In this document: positions 9,579-28,258 of the stretch, piece by piece
How positions within the stretch are numbered: position 1 is the stretch's first letter
Layout: the number at the start of each line of letters is the position of its first letter
Notes under the pieces: generated by a model
Databases searched by the model: none
Seen by the model: the letters and a program-made list of their open reading frames with translations, nothing else
Told to the model about the DNA's origin: nothing
Made by a program: the position numbers and the translations under genes
Source of the DNA: Cyanophora paradoxa
Taxonomy: Eukaryota; Glaucocystophyceae; Cyanophorales; Cyanophoraceae
NCBI GenBank assembly: GCA_004431415.1
Contig: QPMI01000612.1
Span: 93,917-157,916, forward strand
Direction: 5' to 3'
Length of the DNA: 64,000 bases

Positions 9579-11651
9579 TGAGAAAGAGGCTTCGCCTGAT
9601 GTAATAATAAACCAATTATTCACGATTGTTCTAGATCTTGCACATCGATAACACTGGCATACTAGCCGCGGACTACGCAGGCTAGAAGCGGCGGTGCTAC
9701 CTACGGGGGCGAGAAGCCGCGGACGACGCAGGCAGGGCCCTCTGAAGGGGGGCGCGCAACTTCCCCCTGGGGTTCCTACAAACTACGACGGGGACGAGGG
9801 GGGGCTAGAGGGGCCTGCGGGCAACGAGCCCGAAGGGCCTGCAGCCGGGGCAGCGGGTGCCGCCGGGGCAGCCGGTGCAGGAGAGGGGGGCGGCCCCAGC
9901 GGGGCGAGCCGCACGGGCTTCATCCTCCGCCCCGCGTCCACGCCGGAGAAGAAGCGCAGCGCGATGTTCCTGCGGAAAGAAGCACATTAGAGGGGCCGCC
10001 GGGCCAAGTATCGTGGGAATTGCTATCAGAATTACGATCGGACTCTTAGGGGGCTACTAAGTACCGTGGGGCCAGGTGAGCGGTGAGCTGAACGCACACG
10101 TGGCGGGCTCTCCACCCGTGCGCACGTGCACATCGGCCAAACGGCGGCTGCATGCGATCCGCGCCCGAAACGCCGGACCGGGAACCAGTTCTCCAGGCAC
10201 GTGCCGGCCCGCTGAATGCCACCACGACATATGCAATCGCCCCCGCGCGGCCGAAACGCCACAGGAATCATTCGCGGGGCACAGCCGAAACCAGCCCCCG
10301 GCGGCGGTGGCGACGGTGACGTCACCGCTGTCAGAAAAGGCCCCGCGCGCACGCGGAACGGCGGCTCGGAACCGACGGCGACGCCTGACCGCGGTCGCTA
10401 TGGAGCGGGACGGCGCTTCCAACTGGATTGCCCACAAGGGGGGTACACACACGTCCCGTGTGATCGGCGAACGAAGAATGAACATTAATTAATAACGTAC
10501 GTTCGAATTAACTTTAATTATAATTAAACCGGTGGCCGCAGTGATGTCATCATAATAGCCGGCGGCCGCAGTGATGGCATCATAATAGGTCTCCTGGAAG
10601 GAGGACAGCAATTAATTATACTGCAAGGCGGAGGAGCATGCACGCAAGCGGCGCAACAGATCTGGGGCAGATCTAGCTATAGATATAGATCTAGATATAG
10701 ATCGAAAAGCCGAACAATATGCACGTTCACTTGCCAGCTGAGTCGACCGTCGGACTATATACAATGCATATGGGTAGCAGCGGCCCGCCCCCGACTCGGG
10801 GAGGCTCACACGTACAAAGAGAGCGCGTAGCGGGGGGGCCCAAAGCCCTGGAGGCCCCACAAGCCCTGGAAGCCCAATCCAGAGGGGTACCACTCGCAAA
10901 CCTCGCGCTGTACATGTGAGCCTCGCCGCATATGGCATGGCGTGTTTCCAGGAATGAACACGGTGCGACCAGGAATGAACACGGTGCGCTGCACGAAATC
11001 GCGCGTGCTGCGATACACTGTGACAAACGAGCACGACCGTCGGACCCCCGCTAGCGCACGTACTACGGTATGCGCATGCTAGCGCTCGCCTCGCCCCGCT
11101 CTCGCGCGATCTGGACGTTGGGGTTCCGGCCCCCTCGGGCAGCATTCCTCTCCCTCAGCGCTAGCGGCCAGTCCGTGGCGGGAACGGGCGAGCCTCCGGA
11201 TCCGGGCACGGCCCGCACCTTTGATCCTATGATCTTAATCGATTGTGTGGTCATTAAGCCCGGTAGAGCAAGTAGACCTAGGTTTCGATCTCGAGCTTCG
11301 GTATTCGATTTCGATTTCGACGTCGATTTGCCTATCCGACTTGAGCCCTTACGATTTCGATCGGCGGCCCACTGCTAGCCAAACAGCTACTAGGGCTAGT
11401 CCAGATGTCGTTGGTCGTGTCTGAAATGCAGCGCTCTCTCAGAATTTACACGTCGCCGGCGCCGCATGTGCAGGGCGCGACGGGCGGCGATGGGGGCAGA
11501 AAGACAGAAAGAGAGCGAACGTCGATGGAGACGGGAGGCCCTGAGGGCTGGCGGGCGAGGCGTTGAAAGCGGGTGGAAGCGAAGAGGAGGAGGGAGGGCA
11601 GGCGCAGAGGGGGCTCGGCGGGAGGGGGCGGCAGGGGGGTACGGGGTGCGG
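9579..11651. other. accessory spacer with short repeats
   Basis: No recognisable gene. Local structures include GGCCGCAGTGATG-CATCATAATAG twice (about 10534-10586, holding the CRE-like palindrome TGATGTCATCA), alternating AGATCTAG/TATAGATC at 10666-10705, two copies of CAGGAATGAACACGGTGCG near 10950-10990, and GATTTCGA-type words at 11280-11365. A 98-codon frame at 9694-9990 is Gly/Ala-rich with a basic C-terminus, but has no homology I recognise. Confidence 0.4.
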
Positions 11652-16533
<4,882 letters not shown>

Positions 16534-16674
16534 TGCTGGATTTACAGTAGATGCCGGAGGAGAAAGCCGGCGCCGCCGGTCTTCGAAGCGCGGGCCACGC
16601 CGCGAGTCGCCAGGTCGACGGGTTCGGGAGGGGTACGGCGTAAACGCACACTCGCCGCGCTCGCAGCCAGCACA
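16534..16674. promoter_or_regulatory. divergent promoter region USP7 / NOP58
   Basis: About 140 bp separate the candidate USP7 start from the NOP58 ATG, so both promoters must lie in this gap or overlap the first exons. No TATA-like element stands out. Confidence 0.4.
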
Positions 16675-19044
16675 ATGCTGGTACTCTTCGAGAGCCCCGC
16701 GGGTGAGTTATATCGCTATCTGGACCCTATTGCGCCCCCAAGTTGCCCCCGGCCGTCGCGCGAGTCGAGCGTCCGATCGCAGGCTACGCGCTCTTCAAGG
16801 TCACGGATGAGGGGAAGCTAGAGAACCCAGACGACATCTGGAAGGCGTTCTCGGACGCCGACTCCGCCCGCAAGCTGTGCGCGATCGCGTCGCCCCCCGC
16901 CGATCGCAAAAGCGCCGCTGCACCGGCGGCTTCGATCATGGCTCACGCACGCTCGCGCTCGGAATCGTAGTGTAAAGCTAAAGGCGTTCACGAAGTTCGA
17001 GAACACGACAGAGGCCTTGGAGGCCGCGACCGCGCTGGTGGAGAGCAAGCTTAGCAAGGGCCTCAAGAAGTTCCTCAAGAACGCGAAGATTAAGGAGGAG
17101 CTTGCGGTTGCAGACGCCAAGCTCGGCGGTGTGATCAAGGAGAAGCTGGAGATCCCATGCATTGCCAACGCAGCTTCGGCGGTCCGTTCCTCCCTGCTCT
17201 CCCGCGCGCGCCGGCGAGCGGCCATAACATTCTCATCCGACTGCGCGCATTACGGCCTCCATCCCCCCCGTCGCTTACGCCCGTGGCCCGTGCAGGAGCT
17301 CATGCGTGGCATCCGTGCCCAAATAACCGAGCTGGTCTCCGGCCTTACGGAGCAGGATATGAAGAATATGGCCTTGGGTCTCTCCCACAGCCTTTCTCGC
17401 TACAAGCTCAAGTTCTCTCCGGACAAGATCGACACCATGATCGTCCAGGCCATTGGTGCGGCCCCACCGAGTCTCCCTTGCGCCTGCACCCCGCTCACGC
17501 CGTTCGGCAGGCCTCCTCGATGAGCTCGACAAGGAGCTGAACACGTACGCGATGCGCGTGCGGGAGTGGTATGGCTGGTGCGCGGAATCGCCCCACGCCG
17601 CCACTGCGTTGGCCCCCGGGAGCGCGCGTCCCCTGACGCGGGGAGCAGGCACTTCCCCGAGCTCACTAAGATCATCTCGGACAACATCGTGTACGCGAAG
17701 GTTGTCAAGGCGATGGGTGCGCCCCCGCTGCGTCTGGCGCCACTCTGCGCCACCGCCGCCGCCGACGCCGAATCGGGTGCTTCCGCAGGCATTCGGCAGA
17801 AGGCGAAGGAGACCGATCTGTCCGATGTGCTGGCGGAGGAGCTGGAGCAGGAAGTCCGCGACATGGCCGAGATCTCCATGGGCACGGACGTGCGCCGTCC
17901 CTCCCGCCCGCCCGCCCGCCGGCCCTGCTGACGTCCGCGGCAGATCAGCGATGAGGACAAGGAGAACATCGTGTTCCTGTGCGAGCAGGTGATCGCCATC
18001 GCCGAGTACCGCACACAGCTCTTCGAGTACCTTAAGGTGCGGGATGGCGTCCCCTCGCTCGCCGGACCCGGAGGACCTCAGTCTCTGACTCTGCCCCGCA
18101 GAACCGCATGCTCGCCATCGCGCCCAACCTCACCGTCCTCGTCGGCGAGCTCGTCGGCGCCCGCCTCATTGCGCACGCCGGTGCGCCCCCGCCCCCTCCC
18201 GCCCGCCGCCCCCTCCCGCTCGGCCGGCCCTGACCGCGGCGCGGCGCGCGCGACGGCAGGCTCGCTGCTGAACCTGGCGAAGCACCCGGCGTCGACGGTG
18301 CAGATTCTGGGGGCGGAGAAGGCGCTCTTCCGGGCGCTCAAGACGAAGCACGACACGCCCAAGTACGGCCTCATCTACCACGCCTCGCTCATCGGGCAGA
18401 CGGCGCCCAAGTTCAAGGGCAAGATCTCCCGCGTCCTCGCCGCCAAGTGCGCGCTGGCCATCCGCGTCGACGCCCTCGGCGACAAGGTGCCCTGCACGCC
18501 TCGCCTCGTTCCGGGTGTTCTTTCTCTTTTGCCTGGCTGACGCGGGGGCGGGCGCAGGACACGCCGATGATTGGAGTGGAGCAGCGGGCGAAGGTGGAGG
18601 CGCGCCTGAAGCAGCTGGAGGGCAAGCCCTTCAGCCGGGTCTCGGGGACGGGCAAGGGCAAGGCCAAGCTCGACAAGTACGACGCCGTGAAGCCCCAGGG
18701 CGTCTACAACACCGGCGCCGACTCCACGCTTCCCAAGTCTGACAAGAAGAAGAAGCGCGCGGCGGAGGAGGAGCCGGCGGAGGAGCCGGCGGCGGCCGAG
18801 GAGCCGCCCAAGAAGAAGAAGAAGTCGGAAGCGGCGGAGGCGCCGGCGGAGGACTCGGGCGCGGAGGGCAAGAAGAAGAAGAAGAAGCAGAAGGAGGCGG
18901 CCGCTGAGGAGGAGGCCCCGCCCGTAGACGATGGCGAGAAGAAGAAGAAGAAGAAGGTCCGCTGCGCTGCACCCGCCCCCCGCCCGCCAGAGGCGTCCTG
19001 TTGACGCCCCCGCGCAGAAGAAGGCAGCGTCGGACGACGAATAG
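16675..19044 (+). CDS. NOP58: NOP58/NOP5 box C/D snoRNP core protein
   Basis: Twelve exons can be placed: 16675-16702, 16783-16876, 16971-17181, 17296-17455, 17511-17577, 17649-17716, 17789-17889, 17944-18036, 18102-18180, 18260-18486, 18558-18956 and 19018-19044. All introns are GT-AG, and many have CTGAC 12-25 nt before the acceptor. The protein starts [16 protein letters not shown] and has the NOP5 N-terminal domain, a coiled coil, then the Nop RNA-binding domain ([49 protein letters not shown]). It ends in a Lys/Glu-rich tail typical of NOP58, not NOP56. NOP58 scaffolds box C/D snoRNPs in the nucleolus, with fibrillarin, for rRNA 2'-O-methylation. It is divergent with USP7 and convergent with the aminotransferase downstream. 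Confidence 0.95.
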
Positions 19045-19377
19045 GGAGGGGGCCACGTGGCCCTCCGGGCCGCCCCTCGGTAGACAGCTTGCGTTGTTTA
19101 GGCAGGACCGTAGGCAGGACCCCTGTTTTTTCCCGAGCCTCCCCCCGCCTTCATTCACTCGGCGCCCTTTATCCCCGCGAGGGCGTGGCGATGCAGTCCC
19201 TAGCCCCCCTCTCTCTGATTGTCTGCCCCTCCGGAGTTCCTGTACCTCTTTCCCTCCCCGTTCCGACGGCAACCGCTCGTGTCGCGCACACGCGCGGCGC
19301 CTGTGTAAAGGTGAAGCGATTTGATTCGAATCGCACTACATATGCACTTTCGCAGCTGGGGCCCGGCGCGGGGCTAG

Positions 19378-21562
19378 CTACGGGGCGCGGCAGCGGCGGA
19401 CTGCGGCAGCAAGGCGGCGGAGGCCCTCCTCCAACACGCCCTCTTCCTGGGCGAAAACGATGCGGAACCAACCGGGCTCGGGGCAGTGAAACTGGGCGCC
19501 GGGCATCACGTAGACGCCCTCGCTCCCCAGCGCCTCGAAAACCCGCGCCTCGTCCTCCTCGCTCTGGCAAGGGCTGAGAGGGTCCGAGGCGGCCGGGGCG
19601 CCACGGTTAGCCGCACCTCGGCCTCGGGGGCGAGCTTGGCCCAGACGAAGAGTCCGGCACTCGCCGGCACCCGCGGGACCTTGCGATTCGATCGGGTCGG
19701 TGGGCGGGGCGGGCGGGGCGGGGGCGTGACGGGGCGGGGCGCACGTCGAGGTCGGCGAGGACGGCCACCGTGCGGTCGTGGGCGGCGAGCAGCCGAGCCT
19801 TCGCGCGCAGTTGGCGCGCCTGTGCGGGGCGGGCGGGCGGCCGGAGAGGTCGCTCAAGGCTGGCGGACCTGGTGGGAGGCAAGGAAGCGGAGGGCCCCGT
19901 CCAGGTCCCCCACGATGGGCTCCAGCGCCGCCTGCGGGAACCCGACCATGGCCATGAGGAAGGCGGCGCGCGGGGCGGAAGGAAGATGGGAGGGGAGCAA
20001 GCGGGGGTGCTTGCCTGGGTGTCTGAGGAGACGCAGGAGAAGCGGGCGAGGGCGGCCATGGCGTCCAGCGCCGCCGCGTTGCGGGAGGCGGCCAGCCCGA
20101 CGCGGTAGCCCGAGAGCCCGAAGTCCTTCGAGAAGGCCCACACGACGTGCACGAGCGCCAGGAGCGCCCCCGGCTCCTCCTCCGCCGCCGCCGCGTCCGC
20201 TGCGCACTCCCACGCCGACACGAACGTACCCCCGCCCGCCCCGTGCACGCTGTTCGCGTACACCTCGTCGCTGATGAGGTGCAGCCCCTTCCGCCCGCTG
20301 CCGTGCCTTTCAGGCGGGGGAGGGGACGGGGGACGGGGAGGGGGAGCGGGGCACCAGAGGTCGATCAGGCCCATGAGCTGGCGGCGGGTGAGGGGCCGCC
20401 CCAGCGGGTTGTCGGGGTTGGAGACGAGGACGCCCCGCACACGCAGCCCCGCCCTGCCGCAGCGCCGCCCCGTCATCCCGAGGGCGGCCACCAGCGCGGC
20501 CGGCGCGCACGCTTCGGCATCGGCGAGGGCGCTCTCGAAGTCGGCGGCCTCCCACGCGAACCCGTCCTCCGCCTCCGTCTCCACCGGCACCAGCGAGACC
20601 TGGCTGGCATTCTCAGAAATCCGAAGAGCTCGATCGCGGGGCTGACGTCGACGGTGCTGGCGCGCCTGCCCTCGGTACGCGAAATCGACGTCGAAGCTGT
20701 AGTAGTAGGGAGCAGGGACGAGGACGGCGTCGCCAGCGTCGAAGAGGACCGCCGCGAGGGCGTCAAGCGCGCCCGTCGCGCCGGGGGCCAGCACCAGCTC
20801 GCCGGGGTCCACGGGCGCCCCCAGGAAGGTCTCCAGGAAGGGACACAGCGCCTCACGGAAGGATGGGAGACCGCGGTAGGCGCTGTAGTGCGCGTGCCGC
20901 TCTGTAACGTCCCGCGGCGCGCGGAGCCGATCCCGGAGCAGGTCCCACGCGATGCGGCTCTGCGCCACGCCCAGGTCGATCACGCCGCCGGGGTTGCGCT
21001 CCGCGTTGTACGGGTCCCGGTACACCCGCGCCATGACTGGCAGCACGCGCTCCATCACTTTGGCGGGCGGGGTGATGCAGCGCGCGCGCGCCGCGAGCCG
21101 CGGGCCCTTGCCCTCGCCCTTGGCCCGCTCCTGCGCAGACGCGCCATGGACGCGTTATGCGCGCCCTTCTGCAGCGGAGCGAGCGGGTCGCACCTGCGCC
21201 TGGGCGACGAGGTCCTTGAAGGTAACCGTGTCGCGGTCATCGGCCGAAGTTAGGAATGGAAGGTTGGCGATCCGCGCATCCCGACCCTTACGTTTGGGAG
21301 CCCTGCACTCGATCCGCAGGGGCCTTGGGCTCGCGGCGGCGGGTGTGCTAAACCGGCTTGCGGCGACTGCACGCCGGGCGAACGCCGACGCGCGCCAGAG
21401 CGCGGCCTGCTCGGACGGCCGAGGATGCTCCCTCTTCGCTCGCTGAACTGCTTCCGAGCACACGTACGCAGGGTTGAGGCGCGCCGCCGACAGAGAGCAG
21501 CCGAGCCCGCCGGCGGCGCTCCAGCTAGATGCGGCTGCCGAGCACGTGTACGCCGACGCCAT
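19378..21562 (-). CDS. ACC-synthase-like PLP aminotransferase (class I/II)
   Basis: A fold-type I PLP enzyme. GVIDLGVAQSRI, HYSAYRGLPSFREAL, APGATGALDAL, VSNPDNPLGRPLTR, LHLISDEVYANS, AFSKDFGLSGYRVG (PLP-binding Lys) and VSSDTQ appear in order. The C-terminus is GVYVMPGAQFHC-PEPGWFRIVFA (stop 19378-19380). The motif set matches 1-aminocyclopropane-1-carboxylate synthases and their alkyl-transferase-like relatives. Whether it makes ACC cannot be told from sequence. Introns at 20600-20665 and 19932-20014 have GC donors, and both give correct phase and family sequence. An intron at about 21080-21190 joins DLVAQAQ to ERAKGEGK. In frame upstream is a ~115-residue Ala/Ser/Arg-rich extension from ATG 21562 that could be an organelle transit peptide, but the start is not certain. 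Confidence 0.85.
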
Positions 21563-22795
21563 GCGGCAAGCGATCCGCCCACAGGCGCGCGAGTGCTTGC
21601 GAGCGGTACCCGTTCGAATTGGATTGATAGCGTTTGCACATGTACAGGGCTGCAGACAGAACGCCTACAACTCGACGGATTAACGATTGGACCACGAGGC
21701 CTAGGGGTACCCAGCCCCGCGCCATCCACCGCCGGAGCGGCTTCGGTCGGCCGAGCACGGAATTCGAAAGGCCCCCTTGAGGGAGGACAGACAAGAGATG
21801 CTGGACGACTAAACGACCTGCGGCTGTAGCTATGCCTCGGCCTCGGGAAGGCGCTCTAGATAGCTACAAGCTAAGTATGGCCCGCCGTGTCGCCGGCGCG
21901 GCAGGCACTGTGCTGGGGGCGCGCTCGACGGGAGCGTGCCTGGAAGGGCCGCCGGGCTCAGTGGGTCGGTGAGAAAGTGGTCGGGGAGGAAAGAGAGGAC
22001 GGGGGGGTCTGGGGGACATGGGGGCGAGGGGGTGGGACCAGGCCGGATGGGACCAGGGGGCGGGGCCACCGGTACCGTCGGGAAAGGAGGGTCTGGCGGC
22101 GCGTTCTTGAGGGCTTCCAGCCGCCAGACGATCGTCTTCGCTTTCGCCGCGCCACTCAGGGACCTGTGGCGCGGAGAGGCGTGGAGCGCTAAAGGAGCGC
22201 TCGCCGCGCGCAGCAAAAGCCAAGCTAGGCGACCAGTGATTAGCCGCGGCGCTGGAATTGGCAAGTGAGCATTGCCGTGCGCTTGGAGCACTCGCGCGGG
22301 ATGACTCGCACCTTCGTCGCCTCCTTCGAGGAGGGCCCCGAGGCGAAGCCGTGTATGCGTAACCAGTCGCCAGGCCTGCGTCGCGTACTCGAGCGTAAGC
22401 AGGTTGGCAGCCGCAGAGCTGGACCGTCGGACGGCGGAGCAGATGTCGGCGCCAGCTGCAGGTAGACGGCGCGGGCTCAAGCACGGAGAAGGGCTCAAGC
22501 CAAAACGGTCCAAAGGACGCAGGCCTGCGTATAGAGAGCACATGCAGCGCTAGCAAGTGCGGTGCCTGCACTCCCGCGACTGGCGGCCACTGCGGCCGCA
22601 GCCGCGCGCAACCGCGCTGCTGTTCGGTGTTCTGGTACGTGGAAAAAGAGGAAAAAACTAGTGTGACGCGGTCCCGTCAGGCCGGCTCAGCGGGGTAGCA
22701 CCAGCAAACGCGCAGAATTCTCGGAATTAAGGCCGAAAAAAAGCGAGGCGGAGCACCCTCCGCCCGTCTTCGAGGGTCCCCATTCTCTAGCAAAC
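21563..22795. other. intergenic, no gene recognised
   Basis: GC-rich with scattered open frames of biased composition on both strands and none resembling a known protein. The last 100 bp form the upstream region of histone H4. A G-rich, C-poor stretch lies at about 21980-22090. Confidence 0.4.
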
Positions 22796-24793
<1,998 letters not shown>

Positions 24794-25194
24794 CTGCTCC
24801 CCCCCGCCTAGTCCCGACACGGCCTAGCCACTTGACCAGAGCTCGCCTCCTGGCCCCCGCCCCCAAAGCGAGGGGGCCAGCAGCCGCCTAGCCCCGCCCG
24901 ATCGTAATCGTAATCGTAATCAGGCCAGGGCTCCGGGATCCCCCCGCCTATAGCCCATCGCAATCGTAATCGTACTGATCGCACAGACCTCTCGCAGGAG
25001 CATCTTCATCCGCTACGGCACGGGCGTGGACGCGAAGCGCCTGCTCGGCTCGTAGCTAGCCTCGGCTCCCATCCCCTTTTCTCCATCAGGGCACCAGTCC
25101 CTGCGGGTTACGCTCTATCCCTAACAGCACGGGTATAGTTAAAGCGTTGACGGTCTAGGAGTGGTCCCGCGCGCCCGTAGCTTAGAAAGAGCAC
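24794..25194 (+). repeat. gene-end-associated ~400-bp repeat, copy 1
   Basis: Shared with 27829-28221 and, more diverged, 40783-41118. Landmarks in order are a GCCTAGTCCCGACACGGCC block, (ATCGTA)n-type words, an acceptor-like CTCTCGCAG, a short frame reading SIFIRYGTGVDAKRLLGS then TAG, GGCACCAGTCCCTGCGGG, and the end CGCCCGTAGCTTAGAAAGAGCA. This copy ends two bases before the stop codon of the minus-strand WBP11 gene. Confidence 0.8.
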
Positions 25195-25195
25195 A

Positions 25196-26996
25196 CTACA
25201 TTTGGCTCAGATCAGAAAGGAAATCCTGATACTCCTTATCCAGGTCGGGGGCCGGTGTCTGTGCTGCTGGGGCGCTTTTCTTTGTGAGTTGTGCGAGAAG
25301 ACTGACCGGCGCCTGAACTCTCCGCGTAGCAGGTGCAGCGCTGATGACGGCTCTTGACGGCTGTCGGATACAAATCAATTAACATTATCATAGCAGGCTA
25401 GATGGCAGATGTTATGAATTTTGCACCTTCTCGACTGGAGGTGCAGTCTGCACACTGTCCTCTGCACCTGCTGTGCCAGAGACATTCGAAGGCCCAGCTG
25501 CAGCTAAGCTCGTGGGAGGAGCTGAAGATAATGAAGATGAAGCTGCTTGCGTCGCTGGTCGAGAAGGAAGAGCTGTGATCGGGCGAGAGGGTTTGGGGGC
25601 AGATGCTCGCTGAACTCGTACAGATGCTGGCACGAGGGCACAGAGTGCTGGGTTTACTTCAGCAGCAAGTCTGTTCCCCTTGTCGGCATCAGTCTCCCCT
25701 TCGCTTCCAGAATCGCTGTCTGACACTGCTGCTGCCTCCAAGCCGGGTGGAGGAGGGCCCGGTGGAAGTGGAGGCATGCCCTGAAGATGATGGAACATGG
25801 GCATCATCCCCCCTACTCCACCGAATCCAGGCGCAAAGTGACCAACTCCAGGAGGAACAGCAAAGTTCGGATGCACAGGTCCAAGTGGTGCAGGATGTGC
25901 CTTGCTTGATGCCAAGTTTTCCGGTCTCGCTGCTAGGGTTTCAACTAATTAAAAACTTAACTTGTTCTAAAATCACACCTTTTTTGGGTTTCGACTCCAC
26001 GTTGTCCCCATTATCGTCTTGGTCACTGTCCTCTGCCGAGAAAACAGTTGCCGAACATCATTTGAGATGCAGAACTGTGTGAAGCTGTCCCAAATAAGAC
26101 TGAACAACAATAATTACCTTCTGAATCGGACTCTCGGTCGTGTTCAGCTTCCCCATCAGCATCAACATCATCCTCTGGAGGATTACCAGGCGGAAGTGGA
26201 AGTAGAGCAGGAATTCCGAATGGAAACAGAACTGCACAGAATGAGTGCCAGTGGCGCACTGTGGTGCAGACTGTACCTGGAAGCATTGGATGGTCGTGAA
26301 GATTAATCGTCTGAGCGACTGTCTGCCCTGGTACAGTGCTTCCAGCGGCCTCTGACTTCGTCATTGCCATCAACCTCTCAACCTGCTGCTTGAGGTACTT
26401 TTCGAGATCCGCTCGAGTCTTGGGCAGCTGGCCCAGCTGCGGGCTGCACACGACAAGAAGGGTTCATTAACGTGAAGTTGTAAATTACAATAGGGGCAGA
26501 CCCTTGCCCCTCCTGCAACAGGCGGGGATTCCTCTTGTACTCTTCCTGCACGTTCATGAGGAAATGGGATTCACTTTTGGCAGACATGCCCACCTCCCAC
26601 ATCTCTATACACTTCTCGTATGCATCAAGAAGCTGCTTGCGCTTGTGCTTGTGCTCTTTGATCGCCTGGTTGCCTGTAATCGACCCCTGGGCCTCTGCGG
26701 AACGCTCAGCCGCCGCAAAAACGATGGTTGGAGCGCTCACCAAGCAGCTCCAATTTCTTCAAGTTCTCGATAATCTGCTCGGGCCGCTTCTGCTTGAGTA
26801 TGTTCGTGCGCGTTTCCTTCCTCTGCTTCGCATTCTGCAAAGCGAATGCCCGTCAGATGGATGCGCAGCTGCACCTCGTCCAGCTGCTCCAGTGTACGCG
26901 GCCAGCGCGTATAAGTCAACACACCCGCTGCTTCTCCTTCTTGCGCTCAAGTTTGCGCTGCTGATCCGCGGGGTGGAGCTCTTTGTTCTTCCCCAT
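25196..26996 (-). CDS. WBP11: WBP11-like splicing factor (WW-domain-binding protein 11)
   Basis: ATG at 26996 (MGKNKELHPADQQRKLERKK); stop 25196-25198. A basic N-terminus continues as NAKQRKETRTNILKQKRPEQ and a helical stretch (KQLLDAYEKCIEMWE). An acidic segment follows (PEDDVDADGEAEHDRESDSE), then a Pro/Gly-rich region (MPPLPPGPPPPGL) of the type bound by WW domains. The late motif LVPASVRVQRA matches the conserved V-P-x-x-x-R-V-x-R block of WBP11, and the end EYQDFLSDLSQM matches its short C-terminal helix. WBP11/Wbp11p works in spliceosomal complexes with PQBP1 in animals. All introns are GT-AG. The N-terminal domain is less similar than the C-terminal motifs, hence the confidence. Confidence 0.75.
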
Positions 26997-27632
26997 TTTC
27001 AACCACCGATGCCTGCACGATACTCGCCCCGCGCTCACGCTCCACTGCCGCCGCGCCTTACACCAACGCCTCGCGCTGCTGCCGCCGCGCCGCTGCCGCC
27101 GCGCCTCTAAGGATCGCTTTCAGAGCGTATCAACGACGCCCGCGGCTTCGGAAAGCTTCAAGAGAAAGCGGACGAAAGGGGGGTAGGTCCACGAGCGGTC
27201 GGGGAGATCTCGAGTGTACCCCCAATAGCCAACGAGACTTTGAATGATATGCTGCGATATGCTGCGCGCATGCCAGTGAACGTGAGCATGAGCTTCCGAC
27301 AATCAAAAGTTATGCGCATGCCGCCAGTGCGCAACGCCGTGACGGCACCCCCGTCCCCTGGGCCGGGTTCACAGCTGCGGCGGCCGCAGTGTACATCCCA
27401 CACTTGTATCCCGGACTTGCGGTTTAAATTCGTTTCCAATTGCTGTCTCTACAGGCTGGGTCTCTACAGCATCGACCACAGCATAAGCAGATCTCTAATT
27501 GAACCGGCTTGGGCGTGTCTTATACATACTCTTCTTCTTCTTCTTTTGACCTCAGCTAGACGTTAACGTTGCGATCGGAATCAGAGTTGCGATTACGATC
27601 GGAATCAGAGTTACTAAGTTAACGTTGCGATT
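26997..27632. other. intergenic, repeat fragments
   Basis: Contains, at about 27366-27432, a segment whose reverse complement recurs at 37976-38042 (CCGCAAGTCCGGG, CAAGTGTGGGATGTACACTG). Two copies of GATCGGAATCAGAGTT-type words lie at 27570-27615, in front of the minisatellite, as they do at 38313-38390. No gene found. Confidence 0.5.
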
Positions 27633-27780
27633 ACGACGTCCAACTTTCGTCCAACTTTCGTTCAACTTTCGTCCAACTTTCGTTCAACTTTCGTCCAACT
27701 TTCGTCCAACTTCGTCCAACTTTCGTCCAACTTCGTCCAACTTTTCGTCCAACTTTCGTCCAACTTTCGTTCAACTTTCG
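27633..27780 (+). repeat. 11-bp minisatellite (TTTCGTCCAAC)n
   Basis: About 13 units of CAACTTTCGTC with occasional T/C variation and one-base losses. A second array with the same left flank is at 38401-38536. Read as protein it gives FVQLSSNFRPT repeats, but it has no gene context. Confidence 0.9.
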
Positions 27781-27828
27781 CGGCGCCGCGCGGTGCGTGT
27801 TGTGTCTACACACGCCTATACACAATCG

Positions 27829-28221
27829 CTGCTCCCCCCCGCCTAGTCCCGACACGGCCTAGCCACTTGACCAGAGCTCGCCTCCTAGCCCCCGCCCCCA
27901 AAGCGAGGGGGCCAGCAGCCGCCTAGCCCCGCCCGATCGTAATCGCAATCGTAATCAGGCCAGGGCTCCCCCCGCCTATAGCCCATCGCAATCGTAATCG
28001 TGCTGATCGCACAGACCTCTCGCAGGAGCATCTTCATCCGCTACGGCACCGGCGTGGACGCGAAGCGCCTGCTCGGCTCGTAGCTAGCCTCGGCTCCCAT
28101 CCCCTTTTCTCCATCAGGGCACCAGTCCCTGCGGGTTACGCTCTCACCCCGAACAGCACGGGTAAAGTTAAAGCGTTGAAGGTCTAGGAGTGGTCCCGCG
28201 CGCCCGTAGCTTAGAAAGAGC
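27829..28221 (+). repeat. gene-end-associated ~400-bp repeat, copy 2
   Basis: Nearly identical to 24794-25194, with a short deletion around the GGGATC word. It lies downstream of the EF-hand gene (stop 28259-28261), 37 bp from the stop. Upstream it shares CGGCGCCGCGCGGTGCGTGTTGT with copy 3, so these two copies may be longer than copy 1. Confidence 0.8.
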
Positions 28222-28258
28222 ATCAACCATCAGACTGTTTCTCTTCGCGCGGCAGGCA

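Noticed and set aside
9694-9990. 98-codon Gly/Ala-rich ORF
   Set aside because: No similarity recognised, biased composition, no splice or neighbour context. Could be chance.
10612-11145. 177-codon minus ORF
   Set aside because: It crosses tandem repeats and has an Arg/Ser/Cys composition typical of shadow frames.
25010-25055. Gene encoding RSIFIRYGTGVDAKRLLGS
   Set aside because: Only a short frame after an acceptor-like site, present in repeat copies and interrupted in the third. Treated as part of the dispersed repeat.
27633-27780. CRISPR-like array
   Set aside because: Units are contiguous 11-bp repeats without spacers, in a eukaryotic intergenic region.
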